Of a DNA stretch of 64,000 nucleotides, positions 48,301 through 61,800 are shown piece by piece (the first letter of the stretch is position 1; every line of letters begins with the position of its first letter). Position numbers and translations under genes: made by a program. Below the pieces are notes generated by a model. The model saw only the letters and a list, made by a program, of their open reading frames with translations, was not told the DNA's origin and did no database searches. Where the stretch lies: the NCBI RefSeq assembly GCF_905475345.1, contig NC_066587.1, positions 13,154,058-13,218,057 on the forward strand, in the 5' to 3' direction. Source of the stretch: Vespula vulgaris (Eukaryota > Arthropoda > Insecta > Hymenoptera > Vespidae).

Positions 48301-51300
48301 CACCAGAGGCCAAAGCTAAAACGCCGGAGCTTCAAGTACGTTCGGACGTATCCGATAAGAGTACCAGGACGATTACAGGAAGTAAAACTGGAAGTAAAAC
48401 TGCTCAAATTCGAGTTTCTACCGTAGGTTTAATCCTTTAAATATAAGAATATCCACATGTTACGTGAGATCTATATTTAATGTCTTTCTATTTACAGACT
48501 GATTTGAAAGTAGTTCCCCCACAAATTCCAGAACGTAACGCGCCAAAAATAATGTCGGTATTAACCGGTAGCGGTGTAGAAGCGATCGGTAATGAAATCT
48601 TTGACGCGGAATGTTTAAAACTGATGAACGAATATTTTTATGGAGTGAGAATCTTTCCTGGTCAAGATCCGACACACGTTTACATCGGTTGGGTAACTTC
48701 GCAATATCATTTACATACAAAGGATTTTAATTTGTCACGCGTGAGGAAAGCTTCGGTCATCATCACAGATGATTATGATCGTCCGATAGAACAGTACGTT
48801 ATATGAACTTGACGTGAACGAGATTAATGAGTTGTAGCTACGTAGAAACGTTTACATAAAATCACATTTGCTTTTCAGAGTCGATAGACAAAGTTGTTAC
48901 ATGGTAAGAGCCGATGAATTATACAACGAAGTTACCCAAGATGCATCGGGAAAGGGTGCATCTCAAGGGATGTTTGTCGGTTGCTTCATAGACACCGCAA
49001 CTGGTTGTATCTCATTCACTTGCGAGGGTAAAGAAACCAGTCACAAATTTAAAATGGAACCAGACACGAAATTGTTCCCTGCGATTTTTGTCGAAGCAAC
49101 TAGCAAGGAGATTCTTCAAATCGAACTTGGAAGAACGTCTACGACGTTACCGTTATCCGCAGCCGTTTTACAGAACTCAGAACGTCACGTAATTCCACAA
49201 TTTCCTCCAAGATTAAAAGTACAATGCCTGAAGCCTCATCAATGGGCCAGAGTTCCGAATCAATCGCTTCAGGTACACGCTTTGAAACTCTCCGATATCA
49301 GAGGTTGGTCGATGCTTTGCGAAGATGCAATTTCTATGCTGGCTTTGCATATTCCCGAAGAAGATAGATGTATCGATATTCTCGAACTTATTGAAATGGA
49401 CAAACTCTTAAGGTAAATCCCTTGAAAAGCTAGAAAGCCAGACAAATGTACAAATGTTACTACTTTGTTTGTTACGACGATTAAAATATCATTTTCTTTT
49501 TCTTTTTTTTAACATTCAGTTTTCACGCGCACACATTAACGCTATACGCGGCATTGTGTTATCAATCGAACTATAGAGCAGCGCATGCTTTGTGCCAACA
49601 CGTCGATCAGAAACAATTATTGTACGCTATCCGAGCCGAATACATGTCCGGACCATTACGACAAGGTTTTTACGATTTACTGATTGCCTTGCATCTCGAG
49701 TCTCACGCGACTACGATGGAAGTGTGTAAAAATGAATTTATCATACCACTTGGTAATGCATAGTTTGTTGATTGTAAAATATTTTACATAGTAGTTATTG
49801 ATTAAATATTGTTCACGTTGATATTTGGTCTTTATAGGTCAAGAGTTGAAGGATTTGTACGAGGACGTTGAAATGAAACACAGTCTTAGGTACTTAGAAA
49901 CAGAATCTGTACGGCCACAAATGAAAATGACTGATATAAGGTAAGCAAATTTTTTTAAGTAGATATGAATCTTTACTAATCGATTGGCTATCAAGGCAAA
50001 TTCCTTCTAGTGAACAAGTTATCGAGAATATAAGAAGCCTGTACAGTCCACACTTTCCTCTCGATGTTGTACGGGATTACGTAATGATGGCGTTAAACGA
50101 GGCCGTCGAAATCAATCAAGTTCATAATAGAGATCCTATAGGTGGCAGCAACGAAAATTTATTCTTGTATGTAAAATAATAGCTAATAATATTTCATTTG
50201 GAGGAATATTCTATAATAAATATATTTTCAGGCCGTTGATAAAACTCGTGGATAGATTACTTTTGGTTGGAATGCTCAGTAACGAAGACGTTATGAAATT
50301 ACTCATTATGATAAATCCTGAAACTTGGGACCCAACATTTGATAAAGGTAACGTGCTCGATCAAGACTTTATAATGTTATATTAATACACGTTTTTTTAT
50401 ATTCGTATAGTAAAACTTCATGATAAATTAAAAAAATAATTTTCGATGTAACACTTTGCAGAAGGAAAAGATGAGCACAAAAAAGGTCTGCTTCATATGA
50501 AAATGGCGGAGGGTGCAAAGTTGCAAATGTGTTATCTTCTTCACCACTTAAATGACATTCAGTTACGTCATCGTGTCGAATCGATCATAGCATTCAGTCA
50601 TGATTTCGTCGGAGATTTGCAAGCCGATCAATTGCGACGTTACATCGACATCAAACAATCCGATTTACCATCTGCCGTGGCTGCTAAAAAGACGAGAGAA
50701 TTTCGATGTCCACCACGGGAACAAATGAATGCTATTTTAAGTTTTAAGAATCTCGATCCAGAAGAAGATCCTGAAAATTGCCCTTGCGGAGAAGAATTGG
50801 TAGCCAAAATGAATGAATTTCACAGCGACTTAATGTCCTACGTATCATTGCATGCTTTGCAAGAAGCCGTGGATGCTGCGAACGAACCTGTCGAGGAAAT
50901 TCAAAAACCAGGTGCAATGAAGAAATTATTTAATTTCATTAACGCCGTAAAAGAACTCGAGGAAGAACCAAAACCAGAACCAGAACCAGAAAAGAAAACT
51001 CCTGAAGAGGTATTTCGTAAGGTTTTGATAGCAACTATAGTGAAGTGGGCGGAAGAAGCTCAAATCGAAACGCCTAAACTTGTTCGTGAAATGTTTAGTT
51101 TACTGGTTCGACAATATGATACGGTAGGGGAATTGATAAGAGCTCTGGAGAAGACTTATGTGATCAATAGCAAAACGAGAGAAGACGTTGCTTCGATGTG
51201 GGTTGGTTTGAGCCAAATTCGTGCTTTATTGCCAGTACAAATGTCTCAGGAAGAAGAAGAACTCGTGAGAGAGAGATTATGGAAGCTGGTGAATAATCAT

Positions 51301-54300
51301 ACGTTCTTCCAGCATCCTGATTTGATTCGAGTACTTAGGATTCATGAAAACGTAATGGCAATTATGATGAATACATTAGGTAGACGTGCCCAGGCACAAT
51401 CTGATGCACAGACACAGCCACAAACTGCTGAAGGAGAAGCAGCTGCGAAAGAAAAAGATACTTCTCACGAGATGGTAGTTGCTTGTTGTCGATTTCTCTG
51501 TTATTTCTGTCGCACGTCTAGGCAAAATCAAAAGGCTATGTTCGATCATTTTGACTTTTTATTGGAGAACAGTAATATTCTCCTTGCCAGACCATCCTTG
51601 AGAGGTTCTACGCCACTGGATGTAGCTTATTCGTCATTGATGGAGAACACTGAACTGGCTCTCGCGCTTAGGGAACACTATTTAGAAAAAATAGCAATTT
51701 ATTTGTCAAGATGCGGTTTGCAATCCAATTCGGAGCTGGTCGAAAAGGGTTATCCTGATCTTGGTTGGGATCCAGTCGAGGGTGAACGTTATTTGGACTT
51801 CTTAAGATTCTGTGTATGGGTAAATGGTTAGTAAAAAAAAAAAAGTCCTAATATTTTTCTATGTCTACGTTTATCACTTTTTCGAACAAATGTTCAAATT
51901 TTCATACGTACACGAAACGTTAGGTGAAAGTGTTGAGGAAAACGCAAACTTGGTAATCCGTTTATTGATAAGAAGACCAGAATGTTTGGGTCCTGCTTTA
52001 CGAGGTGAGGGAGAGGGTTTACTGAGAGCTATAATAGATGCCAATAAGATGTCAGAACGTATCGCCGATAGACGAAAAGTAAGTCTGACTTGTCTCTAAC
52101 TTTCTGACCAATGAATACGATCGATTAAAGTTTTACATTCACAATTGGCTTTTGTAAGTAAGAACAAAATTTTTGTTTGTTACGTGGGATATGATATACG
52201 TCTAATTAAATGATTCGTCCAAGTAATTATGTTTATTGTTTTAACTATATCGTCGATTAGTGATTTCCTCGTAACTTGAATAGTTTATTGTTGTATACCC
52301 CCCGACTTATTTATTAGATTCCCTTTATTTATTAGATACCCATTATTTATTAGATTCCGATGCATGCTCATGAATGTCCACTAATCAAATATCAACGCAG
52401 CATTTTAAACAGGTTCACGACGAAGCAGAGGGTACAACAATGGTGATGCAGTTCGAACATCCACTTCCAGAATCAGACGATGATGAAGATTATATCGATA
52501 CGGGTGCAGCGATTCTTAATTTTTATTGTACCCTCGTTGATTTACTTGGTCGATGTGCTCCAGACTCTTCCGTGATCGAACAAGGTATATTTGTATAAAA
52601 ATTGCATTTTCAAATATCGCCTCATCGTGAAAAAAAGATTGTCCTCTTTAACATTATTTTCTTATTTTAAACAATGATAGGTATTATTATTTTATAGTAA
52701 TTACGAAAAATAAAATCGATCGATCGGTTGAGACGAATTTCGAGTTAGAAATAAAAGTACACAACATCAAAGTAGATTATAGAATCATAATAATCATGTA
52801 GATCGTTAGTAGTTGAAAAATGTTTAGAAATCAGCAGCTAATGAGAGCGTTTATTTTGTTTTTTAACGACCAACAGAATCCCCTTCGGAGTCCCTTGGTA
52901 ATATATATCTTATGTGAAAATTGCATTGGCGTCGTTAATAGGTAAATACGTGATAACATTAACTTAACGAAGTGAACGTTGCAGGGAAGAACGAATCACT
53001 TCGTGCGAGAGCCATTTTACGATCGCTGGTGCCATTGGATGATCTTCAAGGCGTTCTATCATTACGATTTACATTGCACAATCCAGCTGCAGGAGAAGAA
53101 AGACCAAAAAGTGATATGCCATCTGGATTAATACCTGGTCATAAGCAAAGCATCGTACTCTTCTTGGAACGTGTTTATGGCATTGAAACTCAGGAATTGT
53201 TTTTCAAATTACTTGAGGAAGCTTTCTTACCGGATTTAAGAGCTGCCACCATGTTGGATAGGGTAATGACTCATCGTTATTATTTTATTTTATCTGTTCG
53301 CGATCTCTATTATAAAAAATAAATTATTATATTGATGGAAATCTACTTTTGTTTGTATAGAACGATGGATACGAGTCCGACATGGCTCTTGCCATGAATA
53401 GATATATAGGAAACAGCATCTTACCTTTGTTGATAAAACATTCGAAGTTTTACAACGAGGCTGATAATTATGCGAGTCTACTGGACGCCACTCTACACAC
53501 GGTATATCGGTTGAGCAAAAATAGAATGTTAACGAAGGGTCAACGTGAAGCCGTCTCAGATTTCCTCGTTGCTTTAACCAGGTAAGAAATAAACGTTCTC
53601 GATAATTTGTCAATGAACTAATTGAATTCTTCTGATTTGACAAGATGTCTTGACGAGTCAAATTTTTCGTAAGTCACATTGATACTACCTTTAACATCAA
53701 AGTACATCTTTTATCTGTGATAAATGTTCGATATATTTTGCTCGAAATTTTTATCTTCGTAATATATTTATTTACTGATACGTTCTGTTAATTTTTATTT
53801 TATTCCAATTTGCAGCCAAATGCAACCGAGTATGTTGCTTAAACTACTCCGGAAATTAACAGTGGACGTTTCTAAACTATCCGAATACACCACGGTCGCT
53901 TTAAGGGTAAATAACGATAAATTATTTATAAGTGATACGTAAAGAAAATAATAATTGTTTAAAATAATAATATTATTTTAGTTGCTTACTTTGCATTACG
54001 ATCGTTGCGCGAAATATTACGGATCTACCGGAGGCCAAGGTGCTTACGGTGCTTCGAGCGATGAAGAAAAACGTTTGACGATGGTCTTGTTCAGCAATAT
54101 ATTCGATTCCTTGTCTAAAATGGATTACGATCCGGAATTATTCGGGAAGGCTTTACCCTGTCTCACTGCTATAGGTTGTGCTTTACCACCGGATTATTCG
54201 TTGTCCAAAAATTACGATGACGAATGGTATGGTAGTAAATCAGCATCCACGCAATCACCTGACGGTCCATACAATCCACAACCCATCAACACATCTAGGT

Positions 54301-55795
54301 ATATCTTTTTTATTATACATATTCATTATATCTCATTTTCTACTTGACAAATAATTATAATGAATTTTGTTTTAGCGTGGTCCTCAACAATGATCTGAAT
54401 CAAATAGTACAAAAATTCTCCGAGCATTATCACGATGCATGGGCCAGTCGAAAATTAGAGAATGGTTGGACATATGGTGAACAATGGTCCGATGTAAATA
54501 AAACTCATCCGAGATTGAAACCGTACAATATGTTAAACGATTACGAGAGAGAACGTTACAAAGAGCCAGTTCGAGAAAGTTTGAAAGCTCTTTTGGCTAT
54601 TGGCTGGAGCGTTGAGCACGCCGAAGTTGATGTACCTTCGACTAATCGTAGTTCGATGAGAAGATCATCCAAAAGTCAGGTACATCATTTTCAATTAGTT
54701 GAAAAAGAATTACAAGATGATTCGTTAATTAACAAAATTGTTACAATTTAGAACGATTCTGCAAGTCCATTTAATTACAATCCTCATCCAGTCGATATGA
54801 CCAATTTGACGTTAAGCAGAGAAATGCAAAACATGGCCGAACGTTTAGCCGATAACGCTCATGATATTTGGGCTAAAAAGAAGAAGGAAGAACTTGTCAC
54901 GTGTGGTTAGTTAATATCTTGAATTAAATATCGAGTTAAAATATATTTATATATCTGAAAATAAAAATGTCATTTTTCAGGAGGTGGTATTCATCCCCAA
55001 CTGGTACCTTATGATCTACTAACCGATAAGGAAAAGCGAAAGGATCGTGAACGTTCTCAAGAATTCTTAAAATATTTGCAATATCAAGGCTACAAACTTC
55101 ACAAGCCAAATCGTGGAGGAGAAACAGAACTTGCCAGTGCCGGTGCATCGGTTGAACTACGTTTTGCTTATTCTCTATTAGAAAAGTTGATAGCGTATCT
55201 TGACAAAGCAACGATTAACATGAAACTCCTGAAACCTTCCGATACGTTTAGTCGTAGGAACAGCTTTAAAACGTCGACAAGGGATATCAAATTTTTCAGC
55301 AAAGTGGTGTTGCCATTGATGGAAAAGTATTTTAGTACTCACAGGAATTATTTCATCGCAGTAGCAACTGCTACGAATAATATCGGGGCAGCTTCGTTGA
55401 AGGAAAAAGAAATGGTAGCAGCACTTTTCTGTAAATTGGCAAATTTGTTACGATCTAGACTTGCTGCTTTTGGTGCTGACGTAAGGATAACAGTACGTTG
55501 TCTGCAAGTCCTCGTAAAGGGTATCGACGCGAAGAGTCTTGTCAAAAATTGTCCAGAATTTATTAGGACTTCTATGTTGACTTTTTTCAATAACACAGCA
55601 GACGATTTAGGCCATACGATATTAAATCTTCAAGAGGGTAAATATAGTCATCTTAGAGGTACTCATCTGAAAACTTCAACATCGTTATCGTACATCAACA
55701 GTGTCGTGTTGCCCGTTCTTACGGCTATGTTCGATCATCTTGCTGCCTGTGAATACGGAAGCGATTTGTTGTGTAAGTAAAAGTGTTTATATACA

Positions 55796-55845
<50 letters not shown>

Positions 55846-58800
55846 TCGAATACAAATAAAACTGTATACTTATATTTTACTTACAGTGGATGAAATTCAA
55901 GTAGCCTCATACAAAATGTTGGCATCTCTTTATACTCTTGGTGTAGATTCTAGCCTAACGCACGATAGGAAGTACCTAAAAACCGAAATCGAACGTCACA
56001 AACCAAATCTCGGTTCCTGCTTGGGTGCCTTTTCAAGTTGTTTCCCAGTTGCCTTTTTAGAACCTCATTTAAACAAACATAATCAATATTCTCTTCTAAA
56101 TCGTATCGCCGATCATTCGTTAGAGGCTCAAGATATCATGACCAAAATGGAGTCGAGTATGCCAACGTTAGAAACGATTCTGACGGAAGTCGATCAGTTT
56201 GTCGAGTCTGAGAAAACTTACAACGATGCACCTCACGTAGTAGATGTCATATTACCGCTTCTATGTTCTTATTTACCGTTCTGGTGGGCACAAGGTCCGG
56301 ATAACGTTAATCCAACCGAAGGCACCTACGTTAGCATGGTAACCAGCGATCACATGAATCAACTTTTGAAGAATGTATTAAAATTGATAAAGAAAAATAT
56401 TGGCAACGAAAATGCTCCATGGATGACACGAATCGCAGCTTACACGCAACAGATCATCATTAATTCATCGGAAGAGTTATTAAAAGATCCATTTTTACCT
56501 TTGGCCGAACGTGTTAGAAAACGTACCGATAATATGTTTCACAAAGAAGAATCCCTCCGTGGATTCATCAAGTCTTCCACGGATGATACCTCACAGGTTG
56601 AAGCTCAGATACAAGAAGATTGGCAACTTTTGGTTCGCGATATATATTCGTTCTATCCTCTTCTTATCAAATACGTGGATTTGCAAAGGAATCATTGGCT
56701 AAGGAATAATATACCTGAAGCCGAGGATCTTTACAATCACGTTGCTGCGATATTCAATATATGGTCTAAGTCACAATATTTCCTACGTGAAGAACAAAAC
56801 TTTATATCGACCAATGAGATCGATAACATGATTCTCATCATGCCTACTGCAACTAGAAGACCAACAACCGTTTCGGATGGTACTGCTCCTGCTGGCGGTG
56901 GAAAGGTTGCTTCATTTTTATATTATCTAATGTTAAAAATAATAAGAATATTAGATCATGTATTTATTTTATTTTATCTTTTTTTTTTCATTGATAAATA
57001 GAAAAAAAAGAAACATCGTGACAAGAAAAGGGATAAAGATAAAGAAGTCCAAGCGTCTTTGATGGTAGCCTGTCTTAAACGCTTGCTGCCAGTTGGTTTG
57101 AATCTTTTTGCTGGCCGTGAACAAGAACTCGTCCAACATTGCAAAGATAGATTCTTGAAAAAGATGCCGGAGTACGAGATCGCCGAATTTGCCAAGACCC
57201 AATTAACTTTACCGGACAAAATCGACCCCGCGGACGAGATGTCTTGGCAGCACTATTTATATTCGAAATTAGGACAGAAGAAGGACGTAATGGAACCAGT
57301 GAAAGCTCAACAATTGGAGGATGTAGTTGCTAGAATCACAGACATGGCTAAAGTACTGTACGGCCTACATATGGTAAGTTAATAAACTCATCTTTTCGTT
57401 AATGTAAACTGCTAGATACGTTTTCGTAAGCATATTATTTATTAAGTTTCATTTCAAAGTTTATCAATTATCTTTTCTTCGATGTAGCTCTGTTTCACAA
57501 ATTTCTTTCATCATTTTATGTTCTCGAGTAGATAGATCATCCACAACAGCAGAGCAAGAGTCAATACCGATCCGTGGTGTCGATACAACGCAAACGAGCG
57601 GTGATCGCTTGTTTCCGTCAAACTTCCCTACATTCCTTGCCCAGGTATCCTTTTTTGTTTATTTACGTTTGTTGCATTCCCATAAGAGTTATATTTCTTT
57701 GGTATATTGTATTTTTTCATTGATAATAATTATACAACCCATCTTATTTTTTATCTAAAAAAAAAAAGAAAAAACAAAAACCCTTTTCTATAGGTAAAAA
57801 CCGATTTGATTTCTTCGTTTCTCCTTCATTTCTTTTTTTTTTTTTTTAATATATATATTTTTATATCGATCTACCCATTGCTTTTATTATCAAATGTTGA
57901 TTACTCGCTCATGGCAATAATTATACGTTTTCTTAGAGTTAGAAACGAAATAAATATCTCGAGCATCGAGATAGTGTGTATTGTAAAAAGTGATTTTACG
58001 TTTGCGCTTGTACGAAACAGCATATGTATGTATATGCGAAATCGTTAAAGTAATTTTGTGTGTTCGAAATTATTCTCGATGTCCTTAACGAATTTAGTTG
58101 TGTGTGCATGCTGCTAACAGGCGACAAAACCTCCACCATCTCGAGATGGATGGAAACGTGTGCTATGCGCAGCCAGAAAGAGAGCAGCGATTGCATGTCT
58201 GCGTAGTGAACCATTGTACAAGTTGAGAAGGTAAAGCATCGGTATTAATGAATTACAATCTAAAAAAAAAAAAACAAACAAACAAAAAAAAAGAAAAAAT
58301 TTATCCGATCGATCAGAGTTATATAATTTTTGTTCTATCGTCACAACTTTGAAGTATTATATTGAGATATTATTTTTTAGGCATCGGGCAATAAATATAT
58401 TTGCAAGGACGTATTACGAATTGTGGTTGCAGGATGAAAACGTAGGTCAGGAAGTAATGATTGAAGACCTTACGGTGAATATTCGTTAATATCATCAAAT
58501 TAACTTTACATTTGATTTTATAAGAATATCGCATAATATTTTGCACGTAAAATGTAGCAATCATTTGAGGATGCAGAATTGAAGAAAATGGATAAAGCTG
58601 AGGACGAGGGTAAACCAGATCCATTAACGCAATTGGTGACGACGTTCTGTCGTGGTGCTATGACGGAAAGATCCGGTGCTCTTCAAGAAGATCCCTTGTA
58701 CATGAGTTACGCGCAGATCATATCGAAATCTTGTGGCGAGGAAGAAGATGAGGGTGAAGAGGAAGGTGGTGGCGGCGAAGAAGAAGGCGGTGCATCTATT

Positions 58801-61800
58801 CATGTAACTATTTTTTTCCGATTTATTTAATTATTTATCCAACTGACGATGACATTTCCTTTACTAATCATGATTTTCGATTAACTAACTTAAATAACAA
58901 GGATTTTATTTTTTTTTAACTTATTACTCGTATAGACGTGGCCACATAAACTGCTTATGGTAAGATCAAGACGTTAATCGAACAAATCAGCGCTTTTACA
59001 GTAAAAACGCATCGCCGTAATTATACGCATATTTCTTTCGATCGATTACAATCATGATAGAACTCATGATTTACTTACTTTAGCAGTAGAGTTTATGCAG
59101 CCTTCATCCTTGCATTATTGTTTCTTTTTTTTTTAGAATTAAACGATATACTAATAACATAGATGTTCTTAATTCATAATTTCACTAATAATGCTTATTA
59201 CACTTTTAATTGCATTCTCAAGAGGCCAATGCACAAATTAATGGTAAGATATTTCAATGTTAGATTTAGATATTTTCTAAAATTTATCGTTATGTACATA
59301 TTTAATACATCAAATTATATCCTTTTAAATTGTTGTATAATTACGTAGGAACAAGAAATGGAGAAGCAAAAGCTGCTCTTTCATCAAGCACGTTTAGCGA
59401 ATCGCGGTGTCGCAGAAATGGTGTTGCTCCATATATCAGCTTGCAAAGGTGTTCCAAGCGAGATGGTTATGAAAACTTTGGAATTGGGAATTTCTATCCT
59501 TCGCGGTGGTAACATCGAGATACAACGAGGGATGTTAAATCATTTGAAGGAGAAGAAAGATGTCGGGTTTTTCACTTCAATCGCGGGTCTTATGAATTCC
59601 TGCAGTGTCCTAGATTTGGATGCTTTTGAGAGGAACACAAAAGCCGAGGGTCTTGGTGTTGGTTTTGAAGGTGCTGCTGGTGAAAAGAATATGCATGATG
59701 CTGAATTCACGTGTGCTCTGTTCCGCTTTATACAGCTGACTTGTGAAGGCCATAATCTTGGTATGTATACTCGATACGATTTATTGAAATATCAATCTAA
59801 ATTATTTTCCGTTTGTTTTATTATATTTTATCAATATATATTTTTATCTTATCTAGATTGGCAAAATTATCTTAGAACTCAAGCGGGTAATACAACAACG
59901 GTAAACGTCGTCATATGTACTGTCGATTATTTACTGCGTTTACAAGAATCCATTATGGATTTTTATTGGCATTATTCGAGTAAAGAACTCATTGATCCTG
60001 CTGGTAAAGCAAACTTCTTCAAAGCTATAGGTGTTGCTAGTCAAGTCTTCAATACCCTTACTGAAGTTATTCAGGGACCTTGCGCACAAAATCAACAGGC
60101 CTTAGCACATTCCAGATTGTGGGATGCTGTTGGTGGTTTTCTCTTTTTGTTTTCACATATGCAGGATAAATTATCTAAACACTCCAGTCAAGTAGATCTG
60201 TTGAAAGAATTATTGAATCTACAAAAGGATATGATCACTATGATGCTGTCAATGTTGGAAGGTACGATTAAAATTGATTAAATAATTTCAATATTAAATG
60301 AATTTTTCAGGGACAATTATTACCGATATTTATATTTATATTAATATAGGAAACGTCGTGAATGGTACTATCGGAAAACAGATGGTTGACACTTTAGTCG
60401 AGTCTGCAGGAAACGTCGAATTGATTTTGAAATATTTCGATATGTTTCTGAAACTGAAAGATTTAGTATCATCGCCAAGTTTCTTAGAAGTAGATCTTAA
60501 CAGTGACGGTTGGGTATATCCTAAAGATTTTAAAGAGAAAATGGAACAACAAAAAAGTTATACCGAGTGAGTTCAGACGAATTTAAATTGTACGTTTAAT
60601 CTTAATACGCGATTATATTGATCGTATTGTTTCAATATCTAGCGAAGAGATCGAGTTTTTATTAGCTTGCTGCGAGACAAATCATGATGGTAAAATCGAT
60701 TATGTCGCCTTTATGGATCGTTTCCACGAACCTGCAAAAGAAATTGGTTTTAATCTCGCAGTACTTCTCACTAATCTTTCGGAGCACATGCCAAATGAGC
60801 CTAGATTAGCGAGATTCCTTGAAACAGCTGGGTCCGTTTTGAACTATTTCGAACCCTTCCTTGGAAGGATCGAGATTCTAGGTGGTAATAAAAAAATCGA
60901 GCGTGTATATTTCGAAATCAAAGAATCAAATATAGAACAGTGGGAAAAGCCACAAATTAAAGAATCAAAAAGAACATATTTCTATAACACGGTAGTCGAG
61001 GCCGGTGAAAAAGAAAAGCTGGAGACTTTCATTAATTTTTGCGAAGACGCGATATTTGAAATGCAGCATGCCAGTGCTTTGATGGCTGTAGAAGAGAGCG
61101 GTGGTATTGGTAAAGCAAGAGAATCATCCTACACTTACATGTCCGAAGATGATGAAGAAAGAAACAAAGATCCGATAAGGAGAGGTTTACAAGCTTTCAA
61201 GGATGGCATTTATTTCTTCTTCTCTATGTTCTCACCGACGAATATAAAGAACAAAATAGCAGAAATGCAACAGATGACAATACCCGAACTCTTTATCGGC
61301 TTCTTCAAAATGATATTCTACGCTTTTTATTATTCCGGATTCGGAGTTGGTTGTGTTATCAGGTACTTTATGAAATTATTGTTAACTTTGATGAGAGGAC
61401 CACATGTGGACGAACCAGCGGTTGAGGTAAAGGAAGAGGAAGAGAAACCATCAAGACATTTACCAGCTCTACCTCCAACGCCGGATGAATCTAATTTACA
61501 GGTTGATCTATATTTTGTTTAATCGTACATAATATAATCTTGCATAGAAAACGTTAAATTCGTTATAAACCATTACAATATACAGGTACAAGCTTTCGGA
61601 ATGGATATAACGAAAGAGGAAGGTGGTCAAATAAAGATAGCACCCCATGAATCGTCAACTTCGACACCACAATCGAGCATCGAGGAAACTGGCGAAAGTA
61701 CTCCCGACGAAGGTGGCGGTGAAGAAGGTGCAAGAACGGGTGATGGAGGTACTGGGGAATCTGAAGCACCTGTTACATTCGTTGATTTACTTGGGTACGA

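Larger units (their letters stand above)
46901..49412 (+). other. RyR: RyR exons 17-22: end of SPRY2, variable linker, SPRY3
   Basis: Coding exons 46901-47099, 47214-47587, 47688-47919, 48278-48422, 48498-48793 and 48879-49412. Exon 17 completes SPRY2 ([27 protein letters not shown]). Exons 18-20 encode the poorly conserved linker, with the basic [17 protein letters not shown] junction where a 27-nt microexon can enter. Exons 21-22 encode SPRY3 ([23 protein letters not shown]-like [39 protein letters not shown]). Exon 20's donor (ACC/GTAGGT) is the least certain border. Confidence 0.93.
58381..60261 (+). other. RyR: RyR exons 40-43: RIH-associated region
   Basis: Coding exons 58381-58474, 58558-58803, 59349-59760 and 59857-60261, residues about 3746-4131. 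Exon 41 ends in an acidic, Gly/Glu-rich tail ([17 protein letters not shown]). Exon 42 opens [20 protein letters not shown] and contains [20 protein letters not shown]. Exon 43 has the RIH-associated signature [38 protein letters not shown] and [18 protein letters not shown]. The 545-bp intron 58804-59348 carries two candidate microexons. Confidence 0.95.
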
